DNA from: Oscillospiraceae bacterium
GTDB lineage: Bacteria; Bacillota; Clostridia; Oscillospirales; Oscillospiraceae
Assembly: GCA_902761635.1 (NCBI GenBank)
Contig: CACWLG010000010.1
Location: forward strand, 1 to 64,000
Reading direction: 5' to 3'
Length of the DNA stretch: 64,000 nucleotides
In this document: positions 25,789 to 34,729 of the stretch, one piece after another
How positions within the stretch are numbered: the stretch's first letter is position 1
Layout: every line of letters begins with the position of its first letter
Notes under the pieces: generated by a model
Told to the model about the DNA's origin: nothing
What the model saw: the letters and a program-made list of their open reading frames with translations, nothing else
Database searches by the model: none
Translations under genes and position numbers: made by a program

Positions 25789-27012
25789 TCATACCACCTG
25801 AAAGAGATAAAATTTGAGATAGTCTGTCTCCGGCACGTTCCAGAGAATGGGGTGGTCCGGGGCCTGCTGCCTCGCTTCGATCTGCCGCAGCTCCACGCCT
25901 GCGTCCCGGGCTGCCGAGCGCAGCATGCGCTCAAACTGCTGCGCGGGCATGAAGTGGCTGCACGAGGCGGTGGCAAACCAGCCGCCCCGCGGCAGGGCGC
26001 GCAGAGCCCGGAGGTTGATCTCCTTGTAGCCCTTCTCCGCCCGGTCTGCGGTTTTGCGGGATTTGGTGAAGGCCGGGGGATCAAGGATGATAAAATCGTA
26101 GTCGCCCTTTTTGAGCGTGGGCAGCAGGTCAAACACATCCGCCGCGACAAAGTCCATGCGCCCCTCCAGCCCGTTGCGGCGGGCGTTGGCCTCAGCCATG
26201 GCGATAGCGCTTTCGGATACGTCCACCGCCGTCACATGCGCCGCCCCACCGAGGGCGGCGTTGAGAGCGAAGGAGCCGGTGTGGGTGAAGCAGTCGAGCA
26301 CCCGGCGCCCTTTCGCGAGGCGCATGACGGCCCGGCGGTTGTATTTTTGATCGAGGAAGAAGCCGGTCTTCTGTCCGTTTTCCACATCGACCGCGTAGAA
26401 GATGCCGTTTTCGCAGATCTCGGTCACGGTGCACTCCGGCGTTGCCGCTCCGGGCAGGGGGTACCAGCCCTTGCCCTGCTCCAGCCCTTCCAGCGTGCGG
26501 ATGGCGGCGTCGTTACGCTCAAAGATCCCGCGGATCTCCTGCCCGTCCTCCCGCAGGATTTCGACCAGGAGGGGGAAGAGCAGATCCTTCAGCCGCTCCA
26601 TCCCGACAGAGAGGGTCTGCGTGACCAGAAGATCCGAAAAGCGGTCCACCGTGAGGCCGGGAAAGCCGTCTGCCTCCCCGAAGATCACGCGGCAGCAGCC
26701 AAGATCCGCCTCGTCCAGCACGGTCTTGCGGTAGTCCCAGGCGTAGCGGATGCGCCGGCGCCAGAAGGCCTCGTCAAAGCAGTCGTTGGCGTTGCGGGAG
26801 ACAAGGCGCAGACCGATTTTGCTGTCCCGGCTGTAAAGGCCGGTGCCGAGATATTTGCCGCCCTCGCTCACCGCGTCGGCCAGGGCGCCGTTTTCCGGCT
26901 CTGCGCTTTTGGTGAGGATCTCTTCGGCATAGATCCAGGGATGTCCGTCCTCAACCCAGCGTGTGCCTTTTTTTGTGACGGTGAAAAGGGGATACGCCCG
27001 CGTCTGCTTCAT
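25789..27012 (-). CDS. Class I SAM-dependent rRNA cytosine methyltransferase (RlmI family)
   Basis: 407 residues. N-terminal PUA-type RNA-binding domain (KKGTRWVEDGHPWIYAEEI, about 1-75), a connecting EEHEE-like domain with FGEADGFPGLTVDRF, then a Rossmann methyltransferase: VLDCFTHTGSFALNAALGGA (motif I), AVDVSESAI, ILDPPAFTK (motif IV) and TASCSHFM with the catalytic cysteine (motif VI). The family makes 5-methylcytidine in 23S rRNA (position 1962 in E. coli). GGAGGCGCAGCC precedes ATG 27012, preferred over a longer frame to 27114. It stands alone. Confidence 0.9.
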   Translation of the reverse strand: MKQTRAYPLFTVTKKGTRWVEDGHPWIYAEEILTKSAEPENGALADAVSEGGKYLGTGLYSRDSKIGLRLVSRNANDCFDEAFWRRRIRYAWDYRKTVLDEADLGCCRVIFGEADGFPGLTVDRFSDLLVTQTLSVGMERLKDLLFPLLVEILREDGQEIRGIFERNDAAIRTLEGLEQGKGWYPLPGAATPECTVTEICENGIFYAVDVENGQKTGFFLDQKYNRRAVMRLAKGRRVLDCFTHTGSFALNAALGGAAHVTAVDVSESAIAMAEANARRNGLEGRMDFVAADVFDLLPTLKKGDYDFIILDPPAFTKSRKTADRAEKGYKEINLRALRALPRGGWFATASCSHFMPAQQFERMLRSAARDAGVELRQIEARQQAPDHPILWNVPETDYLKFYLFQVV

Positions 27013-27187
27013 GGCTGCGCCTCCATAACTCGTTTTTCTGTATTGTAGCACAGAGCCGGGGGATTGAAAAGAGAATCCTTTTCTTCTCAAAAGGTTCACA
27101 AAACGGGGCCTCACGGGAATTGACGAAAACTCAGCCTCGTGTTATACTACAGATTAATTTTGAAACCAAAGGAGATGTTGATCCTTT

Positions 27188-28471
27188 ATGGACGACGGCA
27201 GTCGATTGCCACTTGTTTTCGCGGTGCTGCTGCTTCTGTGCGCGGTGTTCTTCGCCGTGGCGGAGACGGCTTTTGCCTCCACCACGCGCACGCGCATGCG
27301 CGTTGCGGAGGATCGGGGCGATCTGCGGGCGAAGGAGGCCCTCTATGTGCTGGATCATTTTGATCTCGCCATCAGCGCCATCCTGATCGGCACCAATATC
27401 ACGCACCTGTCCATCGCCGCCCTGGTTACCCTTGCGGTCACGCGCCGCTGGGGGCTGAGCGCCGTTTCGGTCAGTACGCTGATCACCACGGGCGTGGTGT
27501 TTTTCTTCGGGGAAATGCTGCCCAAGAGCATTGCAAAAAAATTCAGCGACAAGCTGGCCCTTGCCACAGCGGGCCTGCTGGTCTTTTTCATGAAGCTCTT
27601 CCGCCCGGTCTCCAAAGTGCTGACCGCCATCGGGCGCTGGGCCGCGCGCCATACCCCCGGCGATGCGGAGAAATCCGTCACCGAGGAGGAGCTTTACGAT
27701 ATCATTGAGGACATGACCGAGGAGGGCACGCTCAATGAGGAGCAGGGGGATCTCATATCCTCCGCCCTGCAGTTCGGGGAAGTCACGGTGGAAAACGTGC
27801 TCACCCCGCGCGTGGACCTGGTTGCCATCGACCTTGCGAGCAGCCATGAGAAAATCCTGGACTGCATCAAAGCCTCCACCCACAGCCGGCTCCCGGTTTA
27901 TGAGGGCAGCATCGACAACATCATCGGCGTGCTGCAGATTCGCAAATACATCAAGGCCTATCTCCGGGAGGGGGAGAACCTGGATCTCCATCCTCTGCTG
28001 GATGAGGTTCTTTTCGTACATCAGAGCACCAAGATCGACGAGCTGCTGCCCGCCATGACCAAGAACAAGCACAACATGGCCGTGGTCACGGACAACTTCG
28101 GCGGCACCCTCGGCATCGTGACGGTGGAGGATATCCTGGAGGAGCTTGTAGGCGAGATCTGGGATGAGGAGGATATTGTCGAGGAGCCCATTGTCGAGGT
28201 CTCCAAGGGCGTGTTCGAGGTGGACGCGGACGAGTCCGTGAGCGATGTGTTCGAGCGCCTGGAGTATGAGGATCCCGAGGAGAACGAGGAGCTCATCAAC
28301 ACTCTCATGGGCGAGTGGGCTTATGAGCAGTTTCCCGCCATTCCCCAGCCCGGCGACCATTTCCGCTATCACCGCGTCCACGTCACGGTAATCGGCATGG
28401 AGCATAACCGCATCCTCAAGCTGCGCGTGACGCTCCTGCCCGAGGAAAAAACAGGAGGTGAGAGCGCATGA
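27188..28471 (+). CDS. CNNM/CorC-type membrane protein with CBS pair (first of tandem paralogues)
   Basis: 427 residues. Short extracytoplasmic start, CNNM (DUF21) domain with three to four helices (about 8-175; AETAFASTTRTRMRVAEDRGD, FFFGEMLPKSIAKKF), two CBS domains (about 205-330; VLTPRVDLVAID, YEGSIDNIIGVLQIR, AVVTDNFGGTLGIVTVEDI) and a C-terminal CorC_HlyC domain (about 345-420). Relatives transport or regulate magnesium or other divalent cations; older haemolysin labels are misleading. AAAGGAG lies 13 bases before the ATG. It overlaps the next gene by ATGA. Confidence 0.9.
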   Translation: MDDGSRLPLVFAVLLLLCAVFFAVAETAFASTTRTRMRVAEDRGDLRAKEALYVLDHFDLAISAILIGTNITHLSIAALVTLAVTRRWGLSAVSVSTLITTGVVFFFGEMLPKSIAKKFSDKLALATAGLLVFFMKLFRPVSKVLTAIGRWAARHTPGDAEKSVTEEELYDIIEDMTEEGTLNEEQGDLISSALQFGEVTVENVLTPRVDLVAIDLASSHEKILDCIKASTHSRLPVYEGSIDNIIGVLQIRKYIKAYLREGENLDLHPLLDEVLFVHQSTKIDELLPAMTKNKHNMAVVTDNFGGTLGIVTVEDILEELVGEIWDEEDIVEEPIVEVSKGVFEVDADESVSDVFERLEYEDPEENEELINTLMGEWAYEQFPAIPQPGDHFRYHRVHVTVIGMEHNRILKLRVTLLPEEKTGGESA

Positions 28472-29739
28472 ATCCCACTGTGCTTTTCCTCTGCATCCTG
28501 GGGCTTGTGTGCCTGTCGGCCTTCTTCTCCGGCTCGGAAATGGCCCTGTCCTCCTGCAACCGGCTTCGCATGGAGAACCTGCGGGACGAGGGTTCCAAGC
28601 GCGCCGCGGCCGTAGTGGAGATCCTGGATCATTTTGACAGGGCGCTCAGCGCCATCCTGATCGGCAACAATCTTGTGAACATCGGCGCATCGTCCCTGGT
28701 GTCGGTACTGGTGATCCTGCTGAGCGGGAGCGACCGCTATACCTGGGTCGGGACGCTGCTGCTGACCGTCATCATCATCATTTTCGGCGAGACGATCCCG
28801 AAGATCACCGCCAAGCAGAGCGCAAACCGCTTTTCCCTGCGCGTTGCCCACCCGGTGCGGCTGCTGACCATCCTGCTCACGCCGGTGATCTGGGTAGTGG
28901 TCGGGCTCAACTGGCTGCTGACCTTCTGGCTCAAGGAGGAGAAGGAGGAAAACGGCGAAGAGGCTGTGGAGGAGCTGCACTCCATCATCGAGACGGCCGA
29001 GGACGAGAAGGTCCTGGACGAGGATCAGTCGGAGCTGCTGCGCTCCGCCATCGACTTCTCGGATATCTCCGCGATGGACGTGATGACCGCGCGGGTCGAC
29101 GTCATTGCCATCGACATCGAGGACGACTGGAACGAGATCCTCTCCCAGATCGACAAGGCGCCCTTCTCCCGTCTGCCGGTGTATGAGGGCAGCATCGACA
29201 ACATCATCGGCGTGCTGTATCTCAACCGCTTCCTCAAGGTCCTGACCGAGGAGGAGAAGACCGATATCCGCAGCCTTCTCATGCCGCCCTGCTACATCTA
29301 CAAGACCATGAAGCTGCCGGCGGTCCTGAACCAGCTGCGCCGCGCCAGGCAGCACCTGGCCATCGTGACCGACGAATACGGAGGCACCCTGGGCGTGCTG
29401 AGCATGGAGGATGTGCTCGAGCAGATCGTGGGCGACATCTGGGATGACAACGACGAGGTGGAGCCTGAGGTGGTCAAGCGCACCGACGATGAATACGAGC
29501 TGGACGGCAGCATGATGCTCTATGAGCTGGAGGAGCTGCTGGGCCTGCCCGAGGGCAGCATCGAGGCCGAGAGCAGCACTGTCGGCGGCTGGACGCTGGA
29601 GCGCTTCGGCGGCTTCCCCCAGGTGGGGGACAGCTTTGAGTGGCAAAGCCTCCGCGTGACAGTCCTGGAGATGACTGACGGTCGGCGGGTGGACAAGGTC
29701 CTCGTCAAGCGCACAGAGAAGAAAGAAGAAAAAGAATAA
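28468..29739 (+). CDS. CNNM/CorC-type membrane protein (second of tandem paralogues)
   Basis: 423 residues with the same domain order as its neighbour: CNNM helices (SAFFSGSEMALSSCNRLRMENLRDEG, IIIFGETIPKITAKQS), CBS pair (VMTARVDVIAID, YEGSIDNIIGVLYLNR, AIVTDEYGGTLGVLSMEDVL) and CorC_HlyC tail. It shares long identical motifs with the first copy (e.g. YEGSIDNIIGVL), which shows a tandem duplication, yet the two have diverged throughout and may form a heterodimer through the CBS and CNNM interfaces. It starts within the stop codon of the first gene and ends at a strong terminator. Confidence 0.9.
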   Translation: MNPTVLFLCILGLVCLSAFFSGSEMALSSCNRLRMENLRDEGSKRAAAVVEILDHFDRALSAILIGNNLVNIGASSLVSVLVILLSGSDRYTWVGTLLLTVIIIIFGETIPKITAKQSANRFSLRVAHPVRLLTILLTPVIWVVVGLNWLLTFWLKEEKEENGEEAVEELHSIIETAEDEKVLDEDQSELLRSAIDFSDISAMDVMTARVDVIAIDIEDDWNEILSQIDKAPFSRLPVYEGSIDNIIGVLYLNRFLKVLTEEEKTDIRSLLMPPCYIYKTMKLPAVLNQLRRARQHLAIVTDEYGGTLGVLSMEDVLEQIVGDIWDDNDEVEPEVVKRTDDEYELDGSMMLYELEELLGLPEGSIEAESSTVGGWTLERFGGFPQVGDSFEWQSLRVTVLEMTDGRRVDKVLVKRTEKKEEKE

Positions 29740-29742
29740 GCA

Positions 29743-29784
29743 AGGGCCACACAGTTTCACACGCGAAACTGTGTGGCCCTTTTT
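29743..29784. terminator. Terminator with the CCACACAGTTTC arm
   Basis: AGGGCCACACAGTTTC (29743-29758), six-base loop, GAAACTGTGTGGCCCT (29765-29780), TTTTT. A perfect 16-bp stem between convergent operons. The core GCCACACAGTTTC is identical to the outer arm of the leader repeat at 15474. Confidence 0.9.
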
Positions 29785-29791
29785 GACGCGA

Positions 29792-31225
29792 TCAAAACTG
29801 GAAGTAGATAAACGGACTTTCCCCGGTGTAACCGAGGGCGAGGGTGACGCCCGCCAGGAGGAAGAAGAGCAGCAGGCCGCGGAAGGTATTGAGCCTTACA
29901 ATGGGATAGAAGCCCGTCGGCGGGGTGCCGCGGCGCTTCGAGCGGACAAGGGCGGCGATATGCGCGCTCCAGACCAGCACGAGCCCGAAGAGCCCCCAGA
30001 AGCTCACAAAATGGATGCCGCGATGCCCGGTGAAGATATAGCCGATGATGCGAAAGGCGGTGCCGATGTCGCTTGCGCGGAAGATGACTGCGGTAAAGCA
30101 GATAAAGGTGAAGGTCAGGAAAACGTTCAGCGCCGTCAGCAGCGGGTGCTTCGGCAGCTTTTTCCGGATCGGCGTCGTCAGTCGGTACAGGCACTGGGCC
30201 ACACCGCTGAGAAAGCCCCAGAACACGAAGGTCCAGGCTGAGCCGTGCCAGAGGCCGCAGACCGTCATGTTGATCAGAATGTTGAGATAGGTGCGCGCTT
30301 CCCCCTTGCGGCTGCCGCCGAGCGGGAAGTAGAGGTATTCCGTGAGCCAGGCGGAGAGGCTGATGTGCCAGCGCTTCCAGAACTCGTTGACATTGGGGGA
30401 GAGGAAGGGGACGTTGAAGTTTCGCGGCAGATCATAGCCGAGGCAGCGGGCGCAGCCCACCGCCATGTCCGAATAGCCGGAGAAGTCACAGTAAAGCTGG
30501 ACGAAATAGGCGTAGGTGCACAGCATCAGCGTGCCGGCACTGTAGGCTGCGGGGGCCTGGTGCACCGCGTCGACAAAGGCGGAGATGTTGTCGGCGATGA
30601 CGATTTTCTTGAAAAGGCCGAAGAGCATGATCTGCACGCCCGGCTCGAGATTTTTGAGAGAGATGTTCCGCTCCTCCCGCAGCTGGGGGAGAAAGTCCCC
30701 CGCCTTGACAATGGGGCCCGCCACAAGCTGCGGGAAGAAGGCAATGTACAGGGCGGTGCGGATAAAATCCTGCTCCGCCTTGAGCTTTCCACGCGACACG
30801 TCGATGGTGTAGCTCAGCGACTGGAAGGTATAGAAGCTGATGCCCACCGGCAGGATGATCCGCAGCGTGCCCGCCCGGGTGAGGCCGAAGGCGGCGCAGA
30901 AGGAGTCGACAAAAAAGTTATAGTATTTGAAGATCCCGAGCACCAGAAGCGGGACCACCACGCCGATCACAAGGGCGGTTTTGCGCCGGGGCGTGTCCAT
31001 TTGCAGCGCGCAGACATGAGCCACCAGCGTGAGGGCCAGCATCAGAAAGCAGAAGCGCCAGTCCCACCAGCCGTAGAACACGTAGCTTGCCAGCAGCAGG
31101 AGGATGTGCCGGAGCCTGAGTCGCTTTTCCCGCGGCATGGCGGCGAAGACGGGCAGATTCGTCAGCGCCATGAGGACGCAGACGACGGTGAAGAAGACCA
31201 GAAAGGCCAGACTGTTAAAAAGCAT
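29792..31225 (-). CDS. MBOAT-family O-acyltransferase (AlgI-like)
   Basis: 477 residues with about ten or more membrane helices and the MBOAT signatures: FGIFKYYNFF-like LGIFKYYNFF, LPVGISFYTFQSLSYTIDV, FPQLVAGPIV, FVQLYCDFSGYSDMAVG, NFNVPFLSPNVNEFWKRWHISLSAWL and the catalytic histidine in CGLWHGSAWTF. Relatives (AlgI, WssH, DltB) carry acetyl groups across the membrane for polymer O-acetylation. It lies four bases downstream of an SGNH-type gene, the usual partner that finishes the transfer, and is the last gene of the polysaccharide cluster. Confidence 0.9.
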   Translation of the reverse strand: MLFNSLAFLVFFTVVCVLMALTNLPVFAAMPREKRLRLRHILLLLASYVFYGWWDWRFCFLMLALTLVAHVCALQMDTPRRKTALVIGVVVPLLVLGIFKYYNFFVDSFCAAFGLTRAGTLRIILPVGISFYTFQSLSYTIDVSRGKLKAEQDFIRTALYIAFFPQLVAGPIVKAGDFLPQLREERNISLKNLEPGVQIMLFGLFKKIVIADNISAFVDAVHQAPAAYSAGTLMLCTYAYFVQLYCDFSGYSDMAVGCARCLGYDLPRNFNVPFLSPNVNEFWKRWHISLSAWLTEYLYFPLGGSRKGEARTYLNILINMTVCGLWHGSAWTFVFWGFLSGVAQCLYRLTTPIRKKLPKHPLLTALNVFLTFTFICFTAVIFRASDIGTAFRIIGYIFTGHRGIHFVSFWGLFGLVLVWSAHIAALVRSKRRGTPPTGFYPIVRLNTFRGLLLFFLLAGVTLALGYTGESPFIYFQF

Positions 31226-31229
31226 ATGC

Positions 31230-32228
31230 TCAGCCCTCCTCTTCCTCGATCAGCGCGCGCAGAGCCTCCGCATAGATCCTGAGGCCCGTACTGTTGATGT
31301 GCCCCTGCCCGGGGGCGGTGTTCGCAAAGCCGAAGGGCAGGCGCCCGTCCTCCGTGACGGAGGCGGTGTTTTGCTCCGTGAGATCCAGGAAGACGAGGCC
31401 GTTTTCCGCGCACAGGCGCGAAAAGGTCTCGCGCTCACCGGGCCGCGCGTCGGAGGAGATCGTCCCCGCCGTGTCCGGGAGGACGGTCGGCGTGTAGACA
31501 AGGATGGTCTCTATATTGTGCGCTTTGCTCACCTCGCCGAGCTTTTTGAGAAGGCGGGCAAGGGCTGCTTCGTATGCTTCCGCGGTCACCGGCTCCGCCG
31601 TTCCGGCGGCAGCTGCCACGGCCTCGTTTGTACCCTTGAAATACTTCGTGTACAGCAGGCGCAGGAAGGGGATCTTCTGCAGAGCCGTGAGAAGCCCGCC
31701 CGTGTGGGAGGGAATATCCGGCAGCGTGCCGTCTGTCGCGGCGTTCATGGCGGCGGGATCATAGCTGAGTGTGGCAAGCTCGATCACCGCATAGCCCGTG
31801 GGCTTATAAACCTCCAGTGCCCGGTCCAGGCGCTTTGCGCAGTAGAGGAAGGTGTGCCCCGCCATGCCGATGCTGTAGACGCTCTTTTCCCCGTCGAAGA
31901 GGCGGCCCAGCACTTCCCCGGCCGTGTTCCGCTGGGGGACGCAGAAGCCCTCCGTATGGGAGGAACCCATCAGCAGCACGTCGATTTTGTCGCCGGGGCT
32001 GTAGTCGCGGGCGTTGTTGAACCCATCATTATTGATGCGCCCATAGCCGAAGCCCTCGGTCCCGCGGTAGAAGCGGCCGGATTCGTATTTGTATTCCGTC
32101 GCCCCGTCGGGGTTCGTGTAGTGCACGGGCGTATTGAAGTAAAAGGCGCAGGCGACGCACAAAAGCGCAAAGGCCGCAAGGCCCGCGAGAATCGCCTTGC
32201 CTATCCAGTTGAAAACATGTTTTTTCAT
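31230..32228 (-). CDS. Membrane-anchored SGNH hydrolase-like O-acetyltransferase partner
   Basis: 332 residues. One N-terminal membrane helix (about 10-32), then an extracytoplasmic domain with a GDS-like block LLMGSSHTEGF (S89/S90) and a C-terminal GQGHINSTGLRIYAEAL that supplies the His of an SGNH/AlgX-like active site. The presence of both blocks and the tight linkage (4-base gap) to the MBOAT gene suggest that it accepts the acetyl group and modifies the exported polysaccharide. No precise family name is claimed. Confidence 0.7.
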   Translation of the reverse strand: MKKHVFNWIGKAILAGLAAFALLCVACAFYFNTPVHYTNPDGATEYKYESGRFYRGTEGFGYGRINNDGFNNARDYSPGDKIDVLLMGSSHTEGFCVPQRNTAGEVLGRLFDGEKSVYSIGMAGHTFLYCAKRLDRALEVYKPTGYAVIELATLSYDPAAMNAATDGTLPDIPSHTGGLLTALQKIPFLRLLYTKYFKGTNEAVAAAAGTAEPVTAEAYEAALARLLKKLGEVSKAHNIETILVYTPTVLPDTAGTISSDARPGERETFSRLCAENGLVFLDLTEQNTASVTEDGRLPFGFANTAPGQGHINSTGLRIYAEALRALIEEEEG

Positions 32229-32252
32229 ACAACGGTTTCCTTTTCGGGCAGC

Positions 32253-33695
32253 TCAGGAGGCGGCTCGGCGCTGCCTGAGCGTGGAGAGCATGTAATAGAG
32301 ACTCTCGTTTTTCAGGGCGAGATTCAGCAGGGCGTAGATCCCGGCGCCGCACACGATCTGCAGCAGCAGAAGCGGCAGCTTCGGCAGGGCCAGAAGCCCC
32401 AGCGCCCACACGACCCCCGCCATCACAAGCGCGCTGAGACCGGATTTCCATACATCCCGGAGCTGGTCGAAAAAGCCGTAGCCCACGAGCCGCTTGATCG
32501 GCAGGCCCGTGACCCAGACATCCAGCCAGGCGGAAATCACAAAACTCACCGCGATAGCCTCCACCGTATCAAAGGCGAAGACGCTCACGGCAAGCACCGC
32601 GATCATCAGCACCCGGCGCACAAGCTCCTGCCGGGCGTAAAGATCGCTGCGGCCCAGGGATTTGAGCGCCACGAGGTTTGAGCTTGTCAGCGGTACCTGG
32701 GCCTCGCCGATGCTCAGCAGCACCAGAAACGGCACGGTCGGGAGCCACTGCTCCTTGAGCAGCAGCACGATCAGCGGCTCCGCCACGGCGGCAAGACCCA
32801 GCATCACCGGGAAGATCAGAAAGCTGCCCAGACCCTTCATCCGCCGCAGAATGGCCCTGAACTGCTCTGCATCGTCCTGCGCGCGGGACAGCACCGGGAA
32901 CATCACCGACTGCACGGCGCTGTCCAGATTCAGGGAGATCGTGCTGGCGAATTTCTGGCCCCGGTCATAGTAGCCGAGCTCTGCGGTGGAAAAGCGTCTG
33001 CCGATGATGAGCGGGCGCAGGCTGGTGTAGAGAGTGCTGATAAAGGAGGCGGCCAGCATTTTCACGCCGTAGCCGCCGAGACGGCGGGCGCTCTCCGGGG
33101 AGAAGCGGCCCTTCGGTACCCAGCGCAGCACAAGAAACTGCAAAACACACACCACGATGATGTGCCCGAAGTGGTAGGCGATCAGGGCCCAGAGTCCCGC
33201 GCCGCGCAGGGCCAGCAGGATGCCGAAGCCCCCGGCGAGCAGGGAGGCGGAGAGATTGCACCACATCATTTCACGGAAGCGCATTTCCCGCTGCATGCGC
33301 GCCACCTGAATGGAGTTAAAGGAGCTGAAGAGCAGCACGAACGCACAGACCCTGAGCGGCACCGTGAGCTGCGGACTTTTATAATACGCGGCAATCAGCG
33401 GCGCGGTCAGCTCCAGAAGGAGGATGGCCGCGCAGGCGATGGCCAGGGTCAGATAAAACACCGTCGCGTAATCCCTCTCGTCCGCCGTGCGACTCTGGAT
33501 CAGAGAGCTGTTGACGCCGCTTTCGATGATGATGAGGGAGAAGCTGATGAAAATTTCCAGAATAGCGACTTGCCCCACGATCTCGGGACTGAGCAGGCGG
33601 GCCAGCACGATGCTGATGACCATGCCGATGCCCTTGACGGCAAAGCGCTCTGTAAATTTGTAGAGCAGGGAGCGGATAATGTTGCCTTTTTCCAT
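32253..33695 (-). CDS. Wzx/MOP-type polysaccharide flippase
   Basis: 480 residues with 12-14 predicted helices. The N-terminal GMVISIVLARLLSPEIVGQVAI, RTADERDYATVFYL and ALRGAGLWALIAYHF, and the central IIGRRFSTAELGYYDRGQKFAS are typical of polysaccharide biosynthesis (MOP superfamily, WzxC/TuaB-like) exporters that flip lipid-linked oligosaccharides. AAGGAACTCT precedes the ATG. It follows the GT2 gene after 11 bases. Confidence 0.9.
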   Translation of the reverse strand: MEKGNIIRSLLYKFTERFAVKGIGMVISIVLARLLSPEIVGQVAILEIFISFSLIIIESGVNSSLIQSRTADERDYATVFYLTLAIACAAILLLELTAPLIAAYYKSPQLTVPLRVCAFVLLFSSFNSIQVARMQREMRFREMMWCNLSASLLAGGFGILLALRGAGLWALIAYHFGHIIVVCVLQFLVLRWVPKGRFSPESARRLGGYGVKMLAASFISTLYTSLRPLIIGRRFSTAELGYYDRGQKFASTISLNLDSAVQSVMFPVLSRAQDDAEQFRAILRRMKGLGSFLIFPVMLGLAAVAEPLIVLLLKEQWLPTVPFLVLLSIGEAQVPLTSSNLVALKSLGRSDLYARQELVRRVLMIAVLAVSVFAFDTVEAIAVSFVISAWLDVWVTGLPIKRLVGYGFFDQLRDVWKSGLSALVMAGVVWALGLLALPKLPLLLLQIVCGAGIYALLNLALKNESLYYMLSTLRQRRAAS

Positions 33696-33706
33696 AGAGT
33701 TCCTTT

Positions 33707-34729
33707 CTATCTGCCCCGGTAGACACGGGTGCAGAAGAAGCGAAGCGCATCAAAGCGCCGTTTTTGCAGCAGGCCGATGGCAAAACGGTTGGCGGCGCGG
33801 CGAACTCCGCCCCCGCCGCTCCGATAGCCCGCAGCGAGAAAGTCCCGATAAAAGTCGGCGGCAAGGATGCTCTCCATCGCGGCAACGGTGTTGGCCCTGT
33901 CCGAGCAGAAGCGGCAGATGCGCTTGAGCTCGATCACCAGCTCGTCAAGCAGATGGCTGCGCCAACGGTCATAGTCGCCGTCGTCAAAGATGCCCAGCTT
34001 TTTAAGCCACCGGAGCTGAAAGCGCTCCAGCTCAAAGCCCGCCCGGTAGCCGTCAAAGCTGACCGTGTGAGTGATGCTGGCGGCATTCATGCGGTAAAAA
34101 TAGAGCTCTTCGGGCATAAAATAAAAGCTGTGCGCGTTTTCCAGCAGCTCGGTGCTCTGGATCAGATCTTCCCCGCGGCTGATGTGAAACCAGGGGCTGA
34201 AATCCCGCCCGTCAAAGCAGGTCCTGCGCGCGCACTTTCGCCAGAGGACGTTGTAGCTGTTGTCGTTGAGCACAAGGCGGATCACCTCATGCCGGTCCGT
34301 AATCACCCGGCCGCAGAGCGCGGGGGGATTCACGTTATGGACGATGCCGTTCGGCGTCTCGCGCTCGGCGCCGAAGATGAGGCAGTCGGCCCCGCTTCTG
34401 CCGATGGCCCTGTCCAGCGCAGCGAGCGCGCCGGGCAGGAGCCTGTCGTCGGAGTCCACAAAGAGGACATAGTCTCCCTTAGCCTGCGCGATGGCGCAGC
34501 GGCGGGCGGACATCAGGCCGCCGTTTTCCCTGTGGATGACGCGCACGCGCCCGTCCCGGGCGGCATACGCATCACAGATCGCGGCGCTTCGGTCGGTGGA
34601 GCCGTCGTCCACAACGATGAGCTCCAGCTTCTCCCAGCCTTGGGAGAGAATGGAATCCAGGCACTCCCGGAGATAGGGCTCTACATTATAGACAGGGATC
34701 AGAACACTGAAAAAAACAGCTTCAGCCAT
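33707..34729 (-). CDS. Family 2 glycosyltransferase
   Basis: 340 residues from ATG 34729. N-terminal GT-A fold with VLIPVYNVEPYLRECLDSIL, the nucleotide motif ELIVVDDGSTDRS and the DXD-type VDSDDRLLPGAL; the C-terminal part (about 200-340) is a helical extension seen in many capsule GT2 enzymes. The first eight bases overlap the preceding GT4 gene (ATGGCTGA), so they are translationally coupled. The sugar is not deducible. Confidence 0.9.
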   Translation of the reverse strand: MAEAVFFSVLIPVYNVEPYLRECLDSILSQGWEKLELIVVDDGSTDRSAAICDAYAARDGRVRVIHRENGGLMSARRCAIAQAKGDYVLFVDSDDRLLPGALAALDRAIGRSGADCLIFGAERETPNGIVHNVNPPALCGRVITDRHEVIRLVLNDNSYNVLWRKCARRTCFDGRDFSPWFHISRGEDLIQSTELLENAHSFYFMPEELYFYRMNAASITHTVSFDGYRAGFELERFQLRWLKKLGIFDDGDYDRWRSHLLDELVIELKRICRFCSDRANTVAAMESILAADFYRDFLAAGYRSGGGGVRRAANRFAIGLLQKRRFDALRFFCTRVYRGR

